From the NCBI GenBank assembly GCA_934438135.1, contig CAKSBP010000006.1, positions 1 to 64,000 on the forward strand: DNA of 64,000 nt. The letters run 5' to 3'. A program made the position numbers and the translations under genes. Below, piece by piece: positions 35,476-43,276 of the stretch. The notes beneath the pieces are model-generated. The model was not told where the DNA came from, did not search any database, and worked only from the letters and a program-made list of their open reading frames with translations. Within the stretch, counting starts at the first letter, position 1; the number at the start of each line of letters is the position of its first letter. The DNA is from an uncultured Clostridium sp. (GTDB lineage: Bacteria; Bacillota; Clostridia; Lachnospirales; Lachnospiraceae).

Positions 35476-35961
35476 ATGGAAACGATTAACTTAGAGTTAA
35501 GATTTTTTCTGGCATCGGTCCTCTGGGGAATTATTTTACTTGTAATTTATGATGGTGTTCGTGTATTCAGACGGATTGTAAAACATACAAAGGCTGCTGA
35601 ATGGCTGGAAGATATTTTATTTTGGGTAATAAGCGGATGTCTGATTTTTCGAATGATGTATCAAATGAATGATGGGAGAATCCGAAGCTTCTCGATTTTA
35701 GGTGTTACGTTAGGCATGATTATGTACCATTACAGTGTCAGTTCCTTTCTGGTAAAAAGAATGTCTCAGGGTATTCACGGACTAATACATATTATAAAAA
35801 ATGTCATCCTGTTTCTGATGAAGCCGCTGACTTTTTTATTAAAGCGGCTAAAGTGGATTCTGGAATTTTTCTTAAAGCTATTTCGTAGACCCCTTCGATT
35901 TCTTAGAAAATCATTGAAAAAACTTACCAAAAAGGTTAAAATAGCAGTAGTAAAAAAATAG
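35476..35961 (+). CDS. yabQ: Spore cortex biosynthesis protein YabQ
   Basis: This membrane protein is required for cortex formation and localises to the forespore outer membrane in Bacillus. The 161-residue protein has about three to four hydrophobic segments: roughly 8-27, 44-62, 70-90 and a further stretch at 105-120. A strongly basic C-terminal tail (about 120-161, many K and R) follows. The N-terminal ELRFFLASVLWGIILLVIYD resembles the YabQ family. It lies between yabP and divIC, so mother-cell expression with yabP is likely. Confidence 0.88.
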   Translation: METINLELRFFLASVLWGIILLVIYDGVRVFRRIVKHTKAAEWLEDILFWVISGCLIFRMMYQMNDGRIRSFSILGVTLGMIMYHYSVSSFLVKRMSQGIHGLIHIIKNVILFLMKPLTFLLKRLKWILEFFLKLFRRPLRFLRKSLKKLTKKVKIAVVKK

Positions 35962-35975
35962 AAAAAGGTGATTCG

Positions 35976-36263
35976 GTGAAACATAAGAAAAAGAAAAAAT
36001 GGAATTATGTAGCCTTTGGCTTAATTGTGCTCTGCCTGTGTGGTGTTGTAACCTATCAGAGGATGGAACTGAAAGCTAAGCTGGAACAGAGTAAGAAGCA
36101 GCTGACTGAACTGAACACGGAAAAAGAGGAGCTTCTGGCCCAAAAAGATGAAATCAGCGATTATGAATCTTATGTTAAGACAAAGAAATACATCGAACAG
36201 GTTGCCAGAGAAAAGCTTGGACTGGTATATGAGGATGAGATTATTTTTAAATCAGAAAAGTAA
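35976..36263 (+). CDS. divIC: Septum formation initiator DivIC/FtsL-like
   Basis: This is a bitopic division protein that forms a complex with FtsL and DivIB at the septum. The 95-residue protein has a short Lys-rich cytoplasmic start, one membrane span (about 10-28), a leucine-zipper-like coiled coil (about 30-62), and the septum-initiator C-terminus VEQVAREKLG-like IEQVAREKLGLVYEDEIIF. The GTG start at 35976 follows AAAGGTG. The position matches Bacillus divIC, directly after yabQ. Confidence 0.92.
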   Translation: MKHKKKKKWNYVAFGLIVLCLCGVVTYQRMELKAKLEQSKKQLTELNTEKEELLAQKDEISDYESYVKTKKYIEQVAREKLGLVYEDEIIFKSEK

Positions 36264-36317
36264 AGAAAGATTTGAAGCTCAGATTTAAAAAAAATTTGCA
36301 AAAATGATTTTTTTTTG

Positions 36318-36346
36318 TTGACATCATTCGAATTATCAGTTATAAT
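36318..36346 (+). promoter_or_regulatory. Promoter of tRNA-Met
   Basis: TTGACA (36318-36323) and TATAAT (36341-36346) with 17-bp spacing: a perfect consensus, 15 bp before the tRNA. Confidence 0.93.
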
Positions 36347-36361
36347 GAATATCGTTTTCAC

Positions 36362-36435
36362 GGCGGAATAGCTCAGTTGGCTAGAGCACACGGTTCATAC
36401 CCGTGGTGTCATGGGTTCAAATCCCTTTTCCGCTA
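36362..36435 (+). tRNA. tRNA-Met, elongator type (anticodon CAT)
   Basis: The acceptor stem GGCGGAA pairs with TTCCGCT (one G-T pair). The anticodon stem is CACGG/CCGTG around loop TTCATAC. The D and T arms are intact and no CCA is encoded. The sequence resembles the elongator tRNA-Met of Bacillus, which also lies near spoIIE. A tRNA-Ile with modified CAT anticodon is less likely because of this resemblance and the acceptor sequence. Confidence 0.9.
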
Positions 36436-36454
36436 TTATAGAAAGGTTTGAAGG

Positions 36455-36486
36455 AAAGACAAGCAGTCTATTGCTTGTCTTTTTTG
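36455..36486 (+). terminator. Terminator of tRNA-Met
   Basis: AAAGACAAGCA pairs perfectly with TGCTTGTCTTT across a six-base loop and is followed by a T run. Confidence 0.93.
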
Positions 36487-36557
36487 CGTTATATGAAATA
36501 GTTAGTTTAAAAATTTTTTCAGAAATTAAAATTGAATATCTTAAAAAATCTGAAGTC

Positions 36558-36660
36558 TCTCGAATCGATTCCACCGCCGAATTTGAAAAAAAATTGTCTA
36601 AAAGTTTTTTAGATTACCATTGTATATTTGACAAATATTTTATAGACACACTCCTATAAT
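36558..36660 (+). promoter_or_regulatory. Spo0A-type promoter of spoIIE
   Basis: TTGACA (36628-36633) and TATAAT (36655-36660) are 21 bp apart. This unusual long spacing is also present in Bacillus spoIIE and spoIIG, where phospho-Spo0A is needed with sigma-A. The -35 lies within TTTGACAAA (36627-36635), whose reverse complement TTTGTCAAA matches the 0A box TTTGTCGAA at 8 of 9. Weaker TGNCGAA-like sites are TCTCGAA (36558), CGCCGAA (36575) and TGTCTAA (36595). Confidence 0.7.
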
Positions 36661-36695
36661 CTGTGATTACAGACGAATGGAAAAGGGGAGTAAGC

Positions 36696-39011
36696 ATGAA
36701 GAAGATAATTAGTACGTTACAGAAGATAGATATCAGGAGCGTTTTGATTTGTCTTATCGGGGCAGTAATGTCCCGGACAGCTTTTCTTTCAATGAATCCA
36801 ATTGCAGTAGGATATTTTGCTGCTGGCTATACTTATAAGAAAAGCAGAGTGTTTCTTATATTAACTATGTTGGCAGGACTGGCCACCACACGGAGTGTAT
36901 CAATGACCATAAAATATGGCCTGACAATTCTAGTGATTGCATTTATTACGTATCTTTCGGAAAAACAGGAAAAACAGTTGTCAGTGATTTCTATTGGAGT
37001 TTTATCCGGACTGGTAACAACAGCAATTACATTGGGGAACAGCATGGTAGCCTCAGATTATAAAAAAATGATTATTCTTGCTGTATTAGAAGGAATTCTT
37101 GCTATCATAATAGCAAATATTTTATATTTAGCACTTGATTTTATTAAGAATGGAACCGTGAAACAGCTGCTTACAAACCAGGAATTGATTAGTGTTTCTG
37201 TACTGGCAGGATGTCTGATATATGGAATGCCATCTTTGCGGCTCTACGAATTTTCTGTTATAGAAATGGCAGCCTACCTGCTGATTTTATTTATCGGGTA
37301 TAAGTATGGGGCAGGTGCCGGAGCGGTAGCAGGTGCTGCATGTGGAACTGTCCTTTGTCTTCAAAACTATAATATCTCACTGATTGGTATCTTCTGTATT
37401 CTTGGGATTACGGCAGGAGTATTTCGAGAGCTTGGAAAATTTGCAGCATTGATTGTTTTTTGTGTAGCAGATATTATGCTGTGTTATTTTCATGCAGCGG
37501 ATTATCTGGCAGTAGGACAAATTCGTGCTCTTGTATCGGCTCTGATTATTTTTATTCTGATTCCAGAGAAAATATCTCGGAGAATTGATTTACGAAGCAG
37601 TGAGGAAGCTGTAAAACGAGAACGAAGAAACATTCAAAATATAGCACAGGACAGGTTGTCTCTGTTTGCAGAATCTTTTCAGAAACTCTCCAAATCCTTT
37701 TATAACCTGGCGGAAACCAGAAGCAGTCTGGAACGAACGGAAATGGGGGATGTGCTGGAAAAACTTACGGGAAAAGTATGCGGAAACTGCCGGAACTGTC
37801 AGAAGTGCTGGGATACAAATTATTATAATACGAAGCAGTTACAGGAAAAGGTAATGGAAACAGCTAAAATGCAGGGATATGTGAAGGCAGGAGATTTTCC
37901 AAAGGAATTCAGAGAGCAGTGTATTTCTTTCCGTAGCTTTTTGACGGAAGCGAACCGGGAACTGGCAGTAGAGTCTGTCAATTTAAACTGGAGCAACCGG
38001 ATGGCAGAAAGCAGGCTGGCAGTGGCAGGACAGCTTTCCGAAGTTGCGGAAATTATGGATGAGTTTTCAAAAAGTCTTGGTGATACTACTTTGGTAGAAG
38101 ATCAGAATACAGATGTCATGAAGGCGTTTTTGAAAGCGTATCATATTGATGTCAGAAAAATTTCAGTTATTGAAAAGAGAAATAAAAGGAATCAGCTGAC
38201 CATGTCCTTACGGACAAGAAAGGGGAGATGCATTACAACTAGAGAGGCAGCAGAACTGGTATCCAAAGTCTACGGTAGAAAATTGAAGCCGGCAGCAGAC
38301 TGTAAAAATGTGATTACAAAAGATTATGAAAATATACATTTTATTGAGGACACAAATTTTCAGACTATAACAGGTATGGCAAAAGTATCGAAAGATGGAG
38401 AAAAAGTATCAGGAGATACTTTTTCATTCATGAATCTGGAAAACGGAGAAACCGTTATGATTTTATCAGATGGAATGGGAACCGGTGAACGTGCACGGGA
38501 AGAAAGTGAAATTGTAATTGAACTGCTGGAACAGTTCCTGGAAGCAGGATTTCGTGAGTGCACGGCAATCAAGCTCATCAATTCTATATTGGTGTTAAAT
38601 TCGGACTATCATACAGTGTCTACACTGGATATTAGTTCTATAGATTTGTACACAGGAATGTGTAATTTTGTTAAAATTGGTGCATCTACCACTTTCATTA
38701 AAAGGAATGGCTGTATTGAATCCATACAGTCGACCAATATGCCGGCGGGGATGTTTAATGAGATAGATATTGAAGGAAGTGCCAGAAAACTCTATGATGG
38801 CGATTATGTCATTATGGTTTCGGATGGAATGCTAGATTATCTGCAGGGAATCGATAAGGAGGAGGAATTTAAGAATCTACTTATGGGGATTACTGCAACA
38901 AATCCTCAAGAAATGGCAAATGAAATCCTAAATCAGATTTCACAGACTCAGAATTATGAAATTAGAGATGATATGACTGTGTTAGTTGCAGGATTTTGGG
39001 AAAAAATATGA
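36696..39011 (+). CDS. spoIIE: Stage II sporulation protein E (serine phosphatase)
   Basis: This membrane-bound PP2C phosphatase dephosphorylates SpoIIAA-P to release sigma-F in the forespore and also acts in polar septation. The start is ATG 36696, six bases after GGGGAG, giving 771 residues. About ten hydrophobic segments occupy 14-300. A middle region (about 310-560) contains the Cys cluster CGNCRNCQKC. The PP2C domain (about 570-770) has SGDTFSFMNL, ILSDGMGTGERAREES and VSDGMLDYLQG with the Asp metal ligands. The promoter looks Spo0A-controlled. Upstream is tRNA-Met; downstream lies a structured leader and tilS. Confidence 0.95.
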   Translation: MKKIISTLQKIDIRSVLICLIGAVMSRTAFLSMNPIAVGYFAAGYTYKKSRVFLILTMLAGLATTRSVSMTIKYGLTILVIAFITYLSEKQEKQLSVISIGVLSGLVTTAITLGNSMVASDYKKMIILAVLEGILAIIIANILYLALDFIKNGTVKQLLTNQELISVSVLAGCLIYGMPSLRLYEFSVIEMAAYLLILFIGYKYGAGAGAVAGAACGTVLCLQNYNISLIGIFCILGITAGVFRELGKFAALIVFCVADIMLCYFHAADYLAVGQIRALVSALIIFILIPEKISRRIDLRSSEEAVKRERRNIQNIAQDRLSLFAESFQKLSKSFYNLAETRSSLERTEMGDVLEKLTGKVCGNCRNCQKCWDTNYYNTKQLQEKVMETAKMQGYVKAGDFPKEFREQCISFRSFLTEANRELAVESVNLNWSNRMAESRLAVAGQLSEVAEIMDEFSKSLGDTTLVEDQNTDVMKAFLKAYHIDVRKISVIEKRNKRNQLTMSLRTRKGRCITTREAAELVSKVYGRKLKPAADCKNVITKDYENIHFIEDTNFQTITGMAKVSKDGEKVSGDTFSFMNLENGETVMILSDGMGTGERAREESEIVIELLEQFLEAGFRECTAIKLINSILVLNSDYHTVSTLDISSIDLYTGMCNFVKIGASTTFIKRNGCIESIQSTNMPAGMFNEIDIEGSARKLYDGDYVIMVSDGMLDYLQGIDKEEEFKNLLMGITATNPQEMANEILNQISQTQNYEIRDDMTVLVAGFWEKI

Positions 39012-39069
39012 TTGAAAAGTGGAGAGGTTAGCGATACAATGTTAACGAATTGAAGAAAGTGCTGGAAGA

Positions 39070-39180
39070 TTATTCATGATGGGTATCTGCCCTATAGACA
39101 CCATCCGGCAATCTGTACTTAGTGAGCAAGCTCACGCGTACACACTGCGAGATGGCGTCTGCATGGCTGAACTGTGCAGC
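39070..39180 (+). other. Structured RNA leader candidate upstream of tilS
   Basis: The 190-nt gap between spoIIE and tilS can fold. GTAC-TTA-GTGAGC-AA-GCTCAC-GC-GTAC forms a hairpin at 39115-39141. AGACACCATC (39096-39105) can pair with GATGGCGTCT (39151-39160, one mismatch), enclosing that hairpin. It can alternatively pair with GATGGGTATCT (39078-39088). CTGCA/TGCAG (39159-39179) makes another stem. No known riboswitch or T-box motif was recognised and there is no T run. Confidence 0.4.
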
Positions 39181-39203
39181 ACAAAGAGGATAAAGGAGTT
39201 GAC

Positions 39204-40628
39204 ATGTTAAAGAAGATACAGGAATTTGTAGAAAAATATAACATGATCGATAAGGGTGACGGAATTGTGCTTGGTGTTTCCGGGGGAGCAGATTCAGTCT
39301 CTCTTTTCTATGCCATGCTGGAACTTAAGAAGATTTATCAGACCAGACTGGCTGTGGTTCATGTAAATCACGGAATCAGAGGGGCAGATGCTGACCAGGA
39401 TGAGGAGTATGTTAGAAGGCTTTGCCAGGAAAATCAGATTCCGTTTACCGCGGTTCACAAAAATGTAGTAGAAGAGGCAAAACGAAGAAAAATGTCAGAG
39501 GAAGAAGCTGGACGCCAGATTCGCTATCAGGCATTTTATCAAGTGATGAAACAGTATCATTTTCAGAAAACTGCAGTTGCACATAATAAGAATGATTTGA
39601 GTGAAACCGTTCTCCTGAACCTGTTTCGTGGGACAGGAATTAAGGGATTGGGAGGAATTGAACCCGTTCGTGGGAAGATTATCCGTCCTTTACTTTGTGT
39701 AGAACGAAGTGAGATTGAGAACTATCTGGAAGAGATGGGCATACAATATCAAAATGATATTTCTAACCAGCAGGACAAATATACTAGGAATAAGATCAGA
39801 CGAAATGTATTACCATATATTAAGGAGAATATTAATGAGCAGGTGACAGCTCATATTGCATCTGCAGCCGGTATACTTCTTATGACAAATGATTACATGG
39901 AGCAGGAAGCTGGAAAAGCATTTCAAGATTTGGTTTCCAGAAATGGAACAGAGTGTAGTTTTGATACTTTGGAGTTTGGTACAAAACATCCCGCTATCCA
40001 GACAATGGTACTTAGGAAGATATTATTTGACCTGTCAGGAAAACAAAAAGATATAGAAATCAAACATATTGATATTATTCTGGATATTTTATCAAAAGGT
40101 GTTGGGAAAAAGGCAGATTTGCCTTATGGACTTGAATGTGTAAATAGTTATGGAAAAACTATTATCCGTAGAAAGGAAAAGAAAGAAAGAAAAAAGACTG
40201 CGATGGAACTGAGTGTACCAGGTAGTTTCAATGTCCCAGAGTGCGGGATTTCAATAGATTTAAAGCTTTTAGAAAGAAACAGTCAAAGTGAGGATGAAAT
40301 AGAAAAATTGTGCAAAAATCCTCAAAATGACTATACGAAAGTGTTTGATTATGATAAAATTAGAAATACAATTTTGTTAAGAAATCGAAGAACAGGCGAC
40401 TATTTTCAGTGCAATTCACGGGGGGGAACTAAGAAATTAAAGGAATTTCTCGTGAATGAAAAAGTACCTGCTGAGAAACGTAATCAAATATTGCTGCTGG
40501 CTGATGGCAGCCATATTATCTGGATTGTTGGTTTTCGAATTAGTGAATATTATAAAATAGATAAAAAAACTAAGAGAATACTTTATGTAAACATTAACGG
40601 AGGAGAAAGACATGGAAGACAAAATTAG
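39204..40628 (+). CDS. tilS: tRNA(Ile)-lysidine synthetase
   Basis: It converts C34 of the CAT-anticodon tRNA-Ile to lysidine, which makes it read AUA. The start is ATG 39204 after AAAGGAG; GTG 39174 lies in the leader structure. The 474-residue protein has the PP-loop SGGADS (26-31), VHVNHGIRGADADQDE and the TAVAHNKNDLSETVLLNL stretch typical of TilS, then the N-type linker and a TilS C-terminal domain (about 370-465). It overlaps hpt by 17 bp. The order tilS-hpt-ftsH is conserved in Bacillus. Confidence 0.95.
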   Translation: MLKKIQEFVEKYNMIDKGDGIVLGVSGGADSVSLFYAMLELKKIYQTRLAVVHVNHGIRGADADQDEEYVRRLCQENQIPFTAVHKNVVEEAKRRKMSEEEAGRQIRYQAFYQVMKQYHFQKTAVAHNKNDLSETVLLNLFRGTGIKGLGGIEPVRGKIIRPLLCVERSEIENYLEEMGIQYQNDISNQQDKYTRNKIRRNVLPYIKENINEQVTAHIASAAGILLMTNDYMEQEAGKAFQDLVSRNGTECSFDTLEFGTKHPAIQTMVLRKILFDLSGKQKDIEIKHIDIILDILSKGVGKKADLPYGLECVNSYGKTIIRRKEKKERKKTAMELSVPGSFNVPECGISIDLKLLERNSQSEDEIEKLCKNPQNDYTKVFDYDKIRNTILLRNRRTGDYFQCNSRGGTKKLKEFLVNEKVPAEKRNQILLLADGSHIIWIVGFRISEYYKIDKKTKRILYVNINGGERHGRQN

Positions 40629-41133
40629 CGTATTAATTTCAGAAGAGAAAGTGGAAGAGAAAATCAGAAGTCTTGCAGAAGAGATCAGTAAAGATTACGA
40701 AGGAAAAACCGTACATTTAATTTGTGTGTTAAAAGGCAGTATATTTTTTACCTGCGAACTGGCAAAGAGACTTTCTATTCCAGTAACGCTTGATTTTATG
40801 TCTGTATCAAGCTATGGGAATCAGACAGAAAGCTCTGGAAGAGTGAAGATCGTAAAGGATTTGGATGAAACACTGGAAGGAAAAGATGTTATCATAATAG
40901 AAGACATCATTGACTCTGGAAGAACGCTTAGTTATCTGATGGCTATGCTGAAAGCGAGAAATCCAAAGAGCCTTAAGCTTTGTACACTATTAGACAAACC
41001 GGACAGAAGAGTGACAGATGTTGACGTTGACTATACAGGTTTTGTAATTCCGGATAAATTTGTAGTTGGATATGGACTGGATTATGCTCAAAAATATAGA
41101 AACCTTCCATATATCGGAGTAATAGGAGAATAA
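40612..41133 (+). CDS. hpt: Hypoxanthine phosphoribosyltransferase
   Basis: This purine-salvage enzyme makes IMP or GMP from hypoxanthine or guanine with PRPP. The 173 residues match the family. The PRPP-binding loop VIIIEDIIDSGRTLSYL is at about 96-112. Catalytic-flap SYGNQTESSGRVKIVKDL and VCVLKGSIFF-like LICVLKGSIFF are also present. It starts within the end of tilS and sits 13 bp before ftsH. In Bacillus, Hpt and FtsH or TilS can interact to regulate ftsH expression; whether that occurs here is unknown. Confidence 0.96.
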   Translation: MEDKISVLISEEKVEEKIRSLAEEISKDYEGKTVHLICVLKGSIFFTCELAKRLSIPVTLDFMSVSSYGNQTESSGRVKIVKDLDETLEGKDVIIIEDIIDSGRTLSYLMAMLKARNPKSLKLCTLLDKPDRRVTDVDVDYTGFVIPDKFVVGYGLDYAQKYRNLPYIGVIGE

Positions 41134-41146
41134 AGGGGGTAGCAGT

Positions 41147-42982
41147 TTGAAAAAACAAATGAAAGGATTTGGTTTTTATCTTGTTGCGGCGATTATTTTA
41201 GTTGCAGCATTCTGGGCTTCAAGGAATTTTACGACGTCCAGCAGTAATTCATATAGTTATAATGATTTTAAACAGGATATTACAAAGAATCTTGGCAATA
41301 TCCAAAGTATTGATATTTACCAGAACGAAGAAACACCATCTGGTGAAGTACGTATTACGTATATGGATGGAAACAGTAAGAAATTTAATGTCACCAGTAC
41401 GATTGAGATAGAGAATCAGCTGCGTGATCAGGGTATTGAGAATTATCATGTTAAGGATGTAAGCAAGCCGAACTGGGTGATTACAACATTACTTCCATAT
41501 GTGCTTGGATTCCTGTTATTATTGTTTATGTTTTCTTTTATGATGAATCAGGCTTCCGCCGGAGGCGGTAATTCCAAAGCAATGAACTTTGGCAAGAGCC
41601 GTGCCAAGATGTCTATCGACAATACCGGTACGACATTTGCTAATGTAGCAGGTCTTCGGGAAGAAAAGGAAGAACTTTGGGAAATCGTTGATTTCTTGAA
41701 GGATCCAAAGAAATACATCCAGGTTGGTGCAAGAATTCCAAAGGGTGTCTTATTAGAGGGACCTCCGGGAACTGGTAAAACATTGCTTGCAAAAGCGGTT
41801 GCTGGTGAGGCAAAGGTACCATTCTTCAGCATTTCCGGTTCTGATTTTGTGGAAATGTTTGTCGGTGTCGGTGCATCCAGAGTACGTGATTTATTTGAAG
41901 AAGCAAAGAAAAACAGTCCATGTATCATTTTCATTGATGAAATTGATGCAGTTGCAAGACGACGTGGAACAGGTCTTGGCGGCGGTCATGATGAAAGAGA
42001 GCAGACACTGAACCAGCTGCTTGTTGAAATGGATGGTTTCGGCGTAAATCAGGGTATTATTGTAATGGCAGCTACAAATCGTGTAGATATTCTTGATCCA
42101 GCTATTTTAAGACCAGGTAGATTTGACCGTAAAGTTGTTGTTGGACGCCCAGATGTAAAAGGCAGGGAAGAAATCCTGAATGTTCATGCGAAAAACAAGC
42201 CATTATCTGAAGATGTGGATTTAAAACAGGTTGCACAGACAACTGCCGGATTTACGGGGGCAGATCTGGAAAACCTTTTGAATGAATCAGCAATTGCTGC
42301 TGCAAAACAGGAACGCGGTTTCATTAAAAATGAAGATATTAAGAAAGCATTTATCAAAGTAGGAATTGGTACGGAAAAGAAGAGCCGTGTGATTTCCGAA
42401 AAGGAAAAGAAGATTACTGCATACCACGAGGCTGGTCATGCGATTTTATTCCATCTGCTTCCTGATGTCGGACCTGTTTATACAGTGTCTATTATTCCGA
42501 CTGGACAGGGGGCAGCAGGTTATACAATGCCTCTTCCGGAAAAAGATGAAATGTTTAATACAAAAGGCAAGATGCTGCAGGATATTATTGTTTCCCTTGG
42601 TGGAAGAATTGCAGAAGAAATGATTTTTGATGATATCACAACAGGTGCATCACAGGATATTAAACAGGCTTCTAATCTGGCAAGAGCCATGGTAACCAAA
42701 TTTGGTTTCTCACAGGAGATTGGTCTTATTAATTATGAGTACTCAGATGATGAGGTATTTATCGGACGTGATCTTGCCCATACAAAGAATTTTAGCGAGG
42801 GCGTTGCGAACCAGATTGATGTTGAAGTTAAGAAAATTATTGATGAGTGTTATGTGAAAGCAAAAGACATTTTAGTTAAGAATGAAAATGTATTGCATAG
42901 ATGTGCCGAGCTGTTAATCCAGAAGGAACGCATTGGAAAGGATGAATTTGAAGCACTATTTGTTACAAGCGACGGTGAATAA
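41147..42982 (+). CDS. ftsH: ATP-dependent zinc metalloprotease FtsH
   Basis: This hexameric membrane protease degrades misfolded membrane proteins and regulators. The TTG start at 41147 follows AAAGGGGGT. The 611-residue protein has membrane span 1 (about 7-25), a small extracytoplasmic loop, span 2 (about 108-128), and the AAA+ domain with Walker A GPPGTGKT (205-212), Walker [11 protein letters not shown] and the SRH arginine [19 protein letters not shown]. The zinc site is HEAGH at 427-431. The coiled-coil C-terminus is short. It closes the conserved spoIIE-tilS-hpt-ftsH block. Confidence 0.97.
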   Translation: MKKQMKGFGFYLVAAIILVAAFWASRNFTTSSSNSYSYNDFKQDITKNLGNIQSIDIYQNEETPSGEVRITYMDGNSKKFNVTSTIEIENQLRDQGIENYHVKDVSKPNWVITTLLPYVLGFLLLLFMFSFMMNQASAGGGNSKAMNFGKSRAKMSIDNTGTTFANVAGLREEKEELWEIVDFLKDPKKYIQVGARIPKGVLLEGPPGTGKTLLAKAVAGEAKVPFFSISGSDFVEMFVGVGASRVRDLFEEAKKNSPCIIFIDEIDAVARRRGTGLGGGHDEREQTLNQLLVEMDGFGVNQGIIVMAATNRVDILDPAILRPGRFDRKVVVGRPDVKGREEILNVHAKNKPLSEDVDLKQVAQTTAGFTGADLENLLNESAIAAAKQERGFIKNEDIKKAFIKVGIGTEKKSRVISEKEKKITAYHEAGHAILFHLLPDVGPVYTVSIIPTGQGAAGYTMPLPEKDEMFNTKGKMLQDIIVSLGGRIAEEMIFDDITTGASQDIKQASNLARAMVTKFGFSQEIGLINYEYSDDEVFIGRDLAHTKNFSEGVANQIDVEVKKIIDECYVKAKDILVKNENVLHRCAELLIQKERIGKDEFEALFVTSDGE

Positions 42983-43149
42983 AAATTATATTTGTAAATC
43001 ATTCGTAAAAACAAACAAAAATGCTGTGGTTTTCTGATAATGTTTGTGCACACTTCTTCTGTGCTCAATGCTATAATAACAATCGTAAACCCCAATACAT
43101 TATATAGTTTTTGCTACACCCCATAAGTAACAAAAATACCTTCTCCAAG

Positions 43150-43185
43150 AAAAGGACAGCTGTTCGGAAAGCTGTCCTTTTTCCT
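43150..43185 (+). terminator. Terminator between ftsH and the amylase gene
   Basis: AAAAGGACAGCT pairs perfectly with AGCTGTCCTTTT across an eight-base loop and is followed by TTTCC. It is about 170 bp after the ftsH stop. A GCTATAAT-type -10 at 43072-43077, without a clear -35, could start a roughly 100-nt RNA that ends here. Confidence 0.9.
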
Positions 43186-43276
43186 ATTTTCTGATATAAT
43201 ATATAATAATTGAGAAGAAAAAACGGCTAAAAAAATATGAACAAAGATAAAAATAACCAGTTAAGGGAGTGCTCAG

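Noticed and set aside
36411..36659. 82-codon plus-strand frame after tRNA-Met
   Set aside because: It begins inside the tRNA and crosses its terminator, lacks a ribosome binding site, and overlaps the Spo0A-type promoter of spoIIE.
39012..39203. T-box, lysine or other known riboswitch for tilS
   Set aside because: No T-box sequence, terminator/antiterminator pair with T run, or known riboswitch core could be recognised; it is kept only as an unclassified structured leader.
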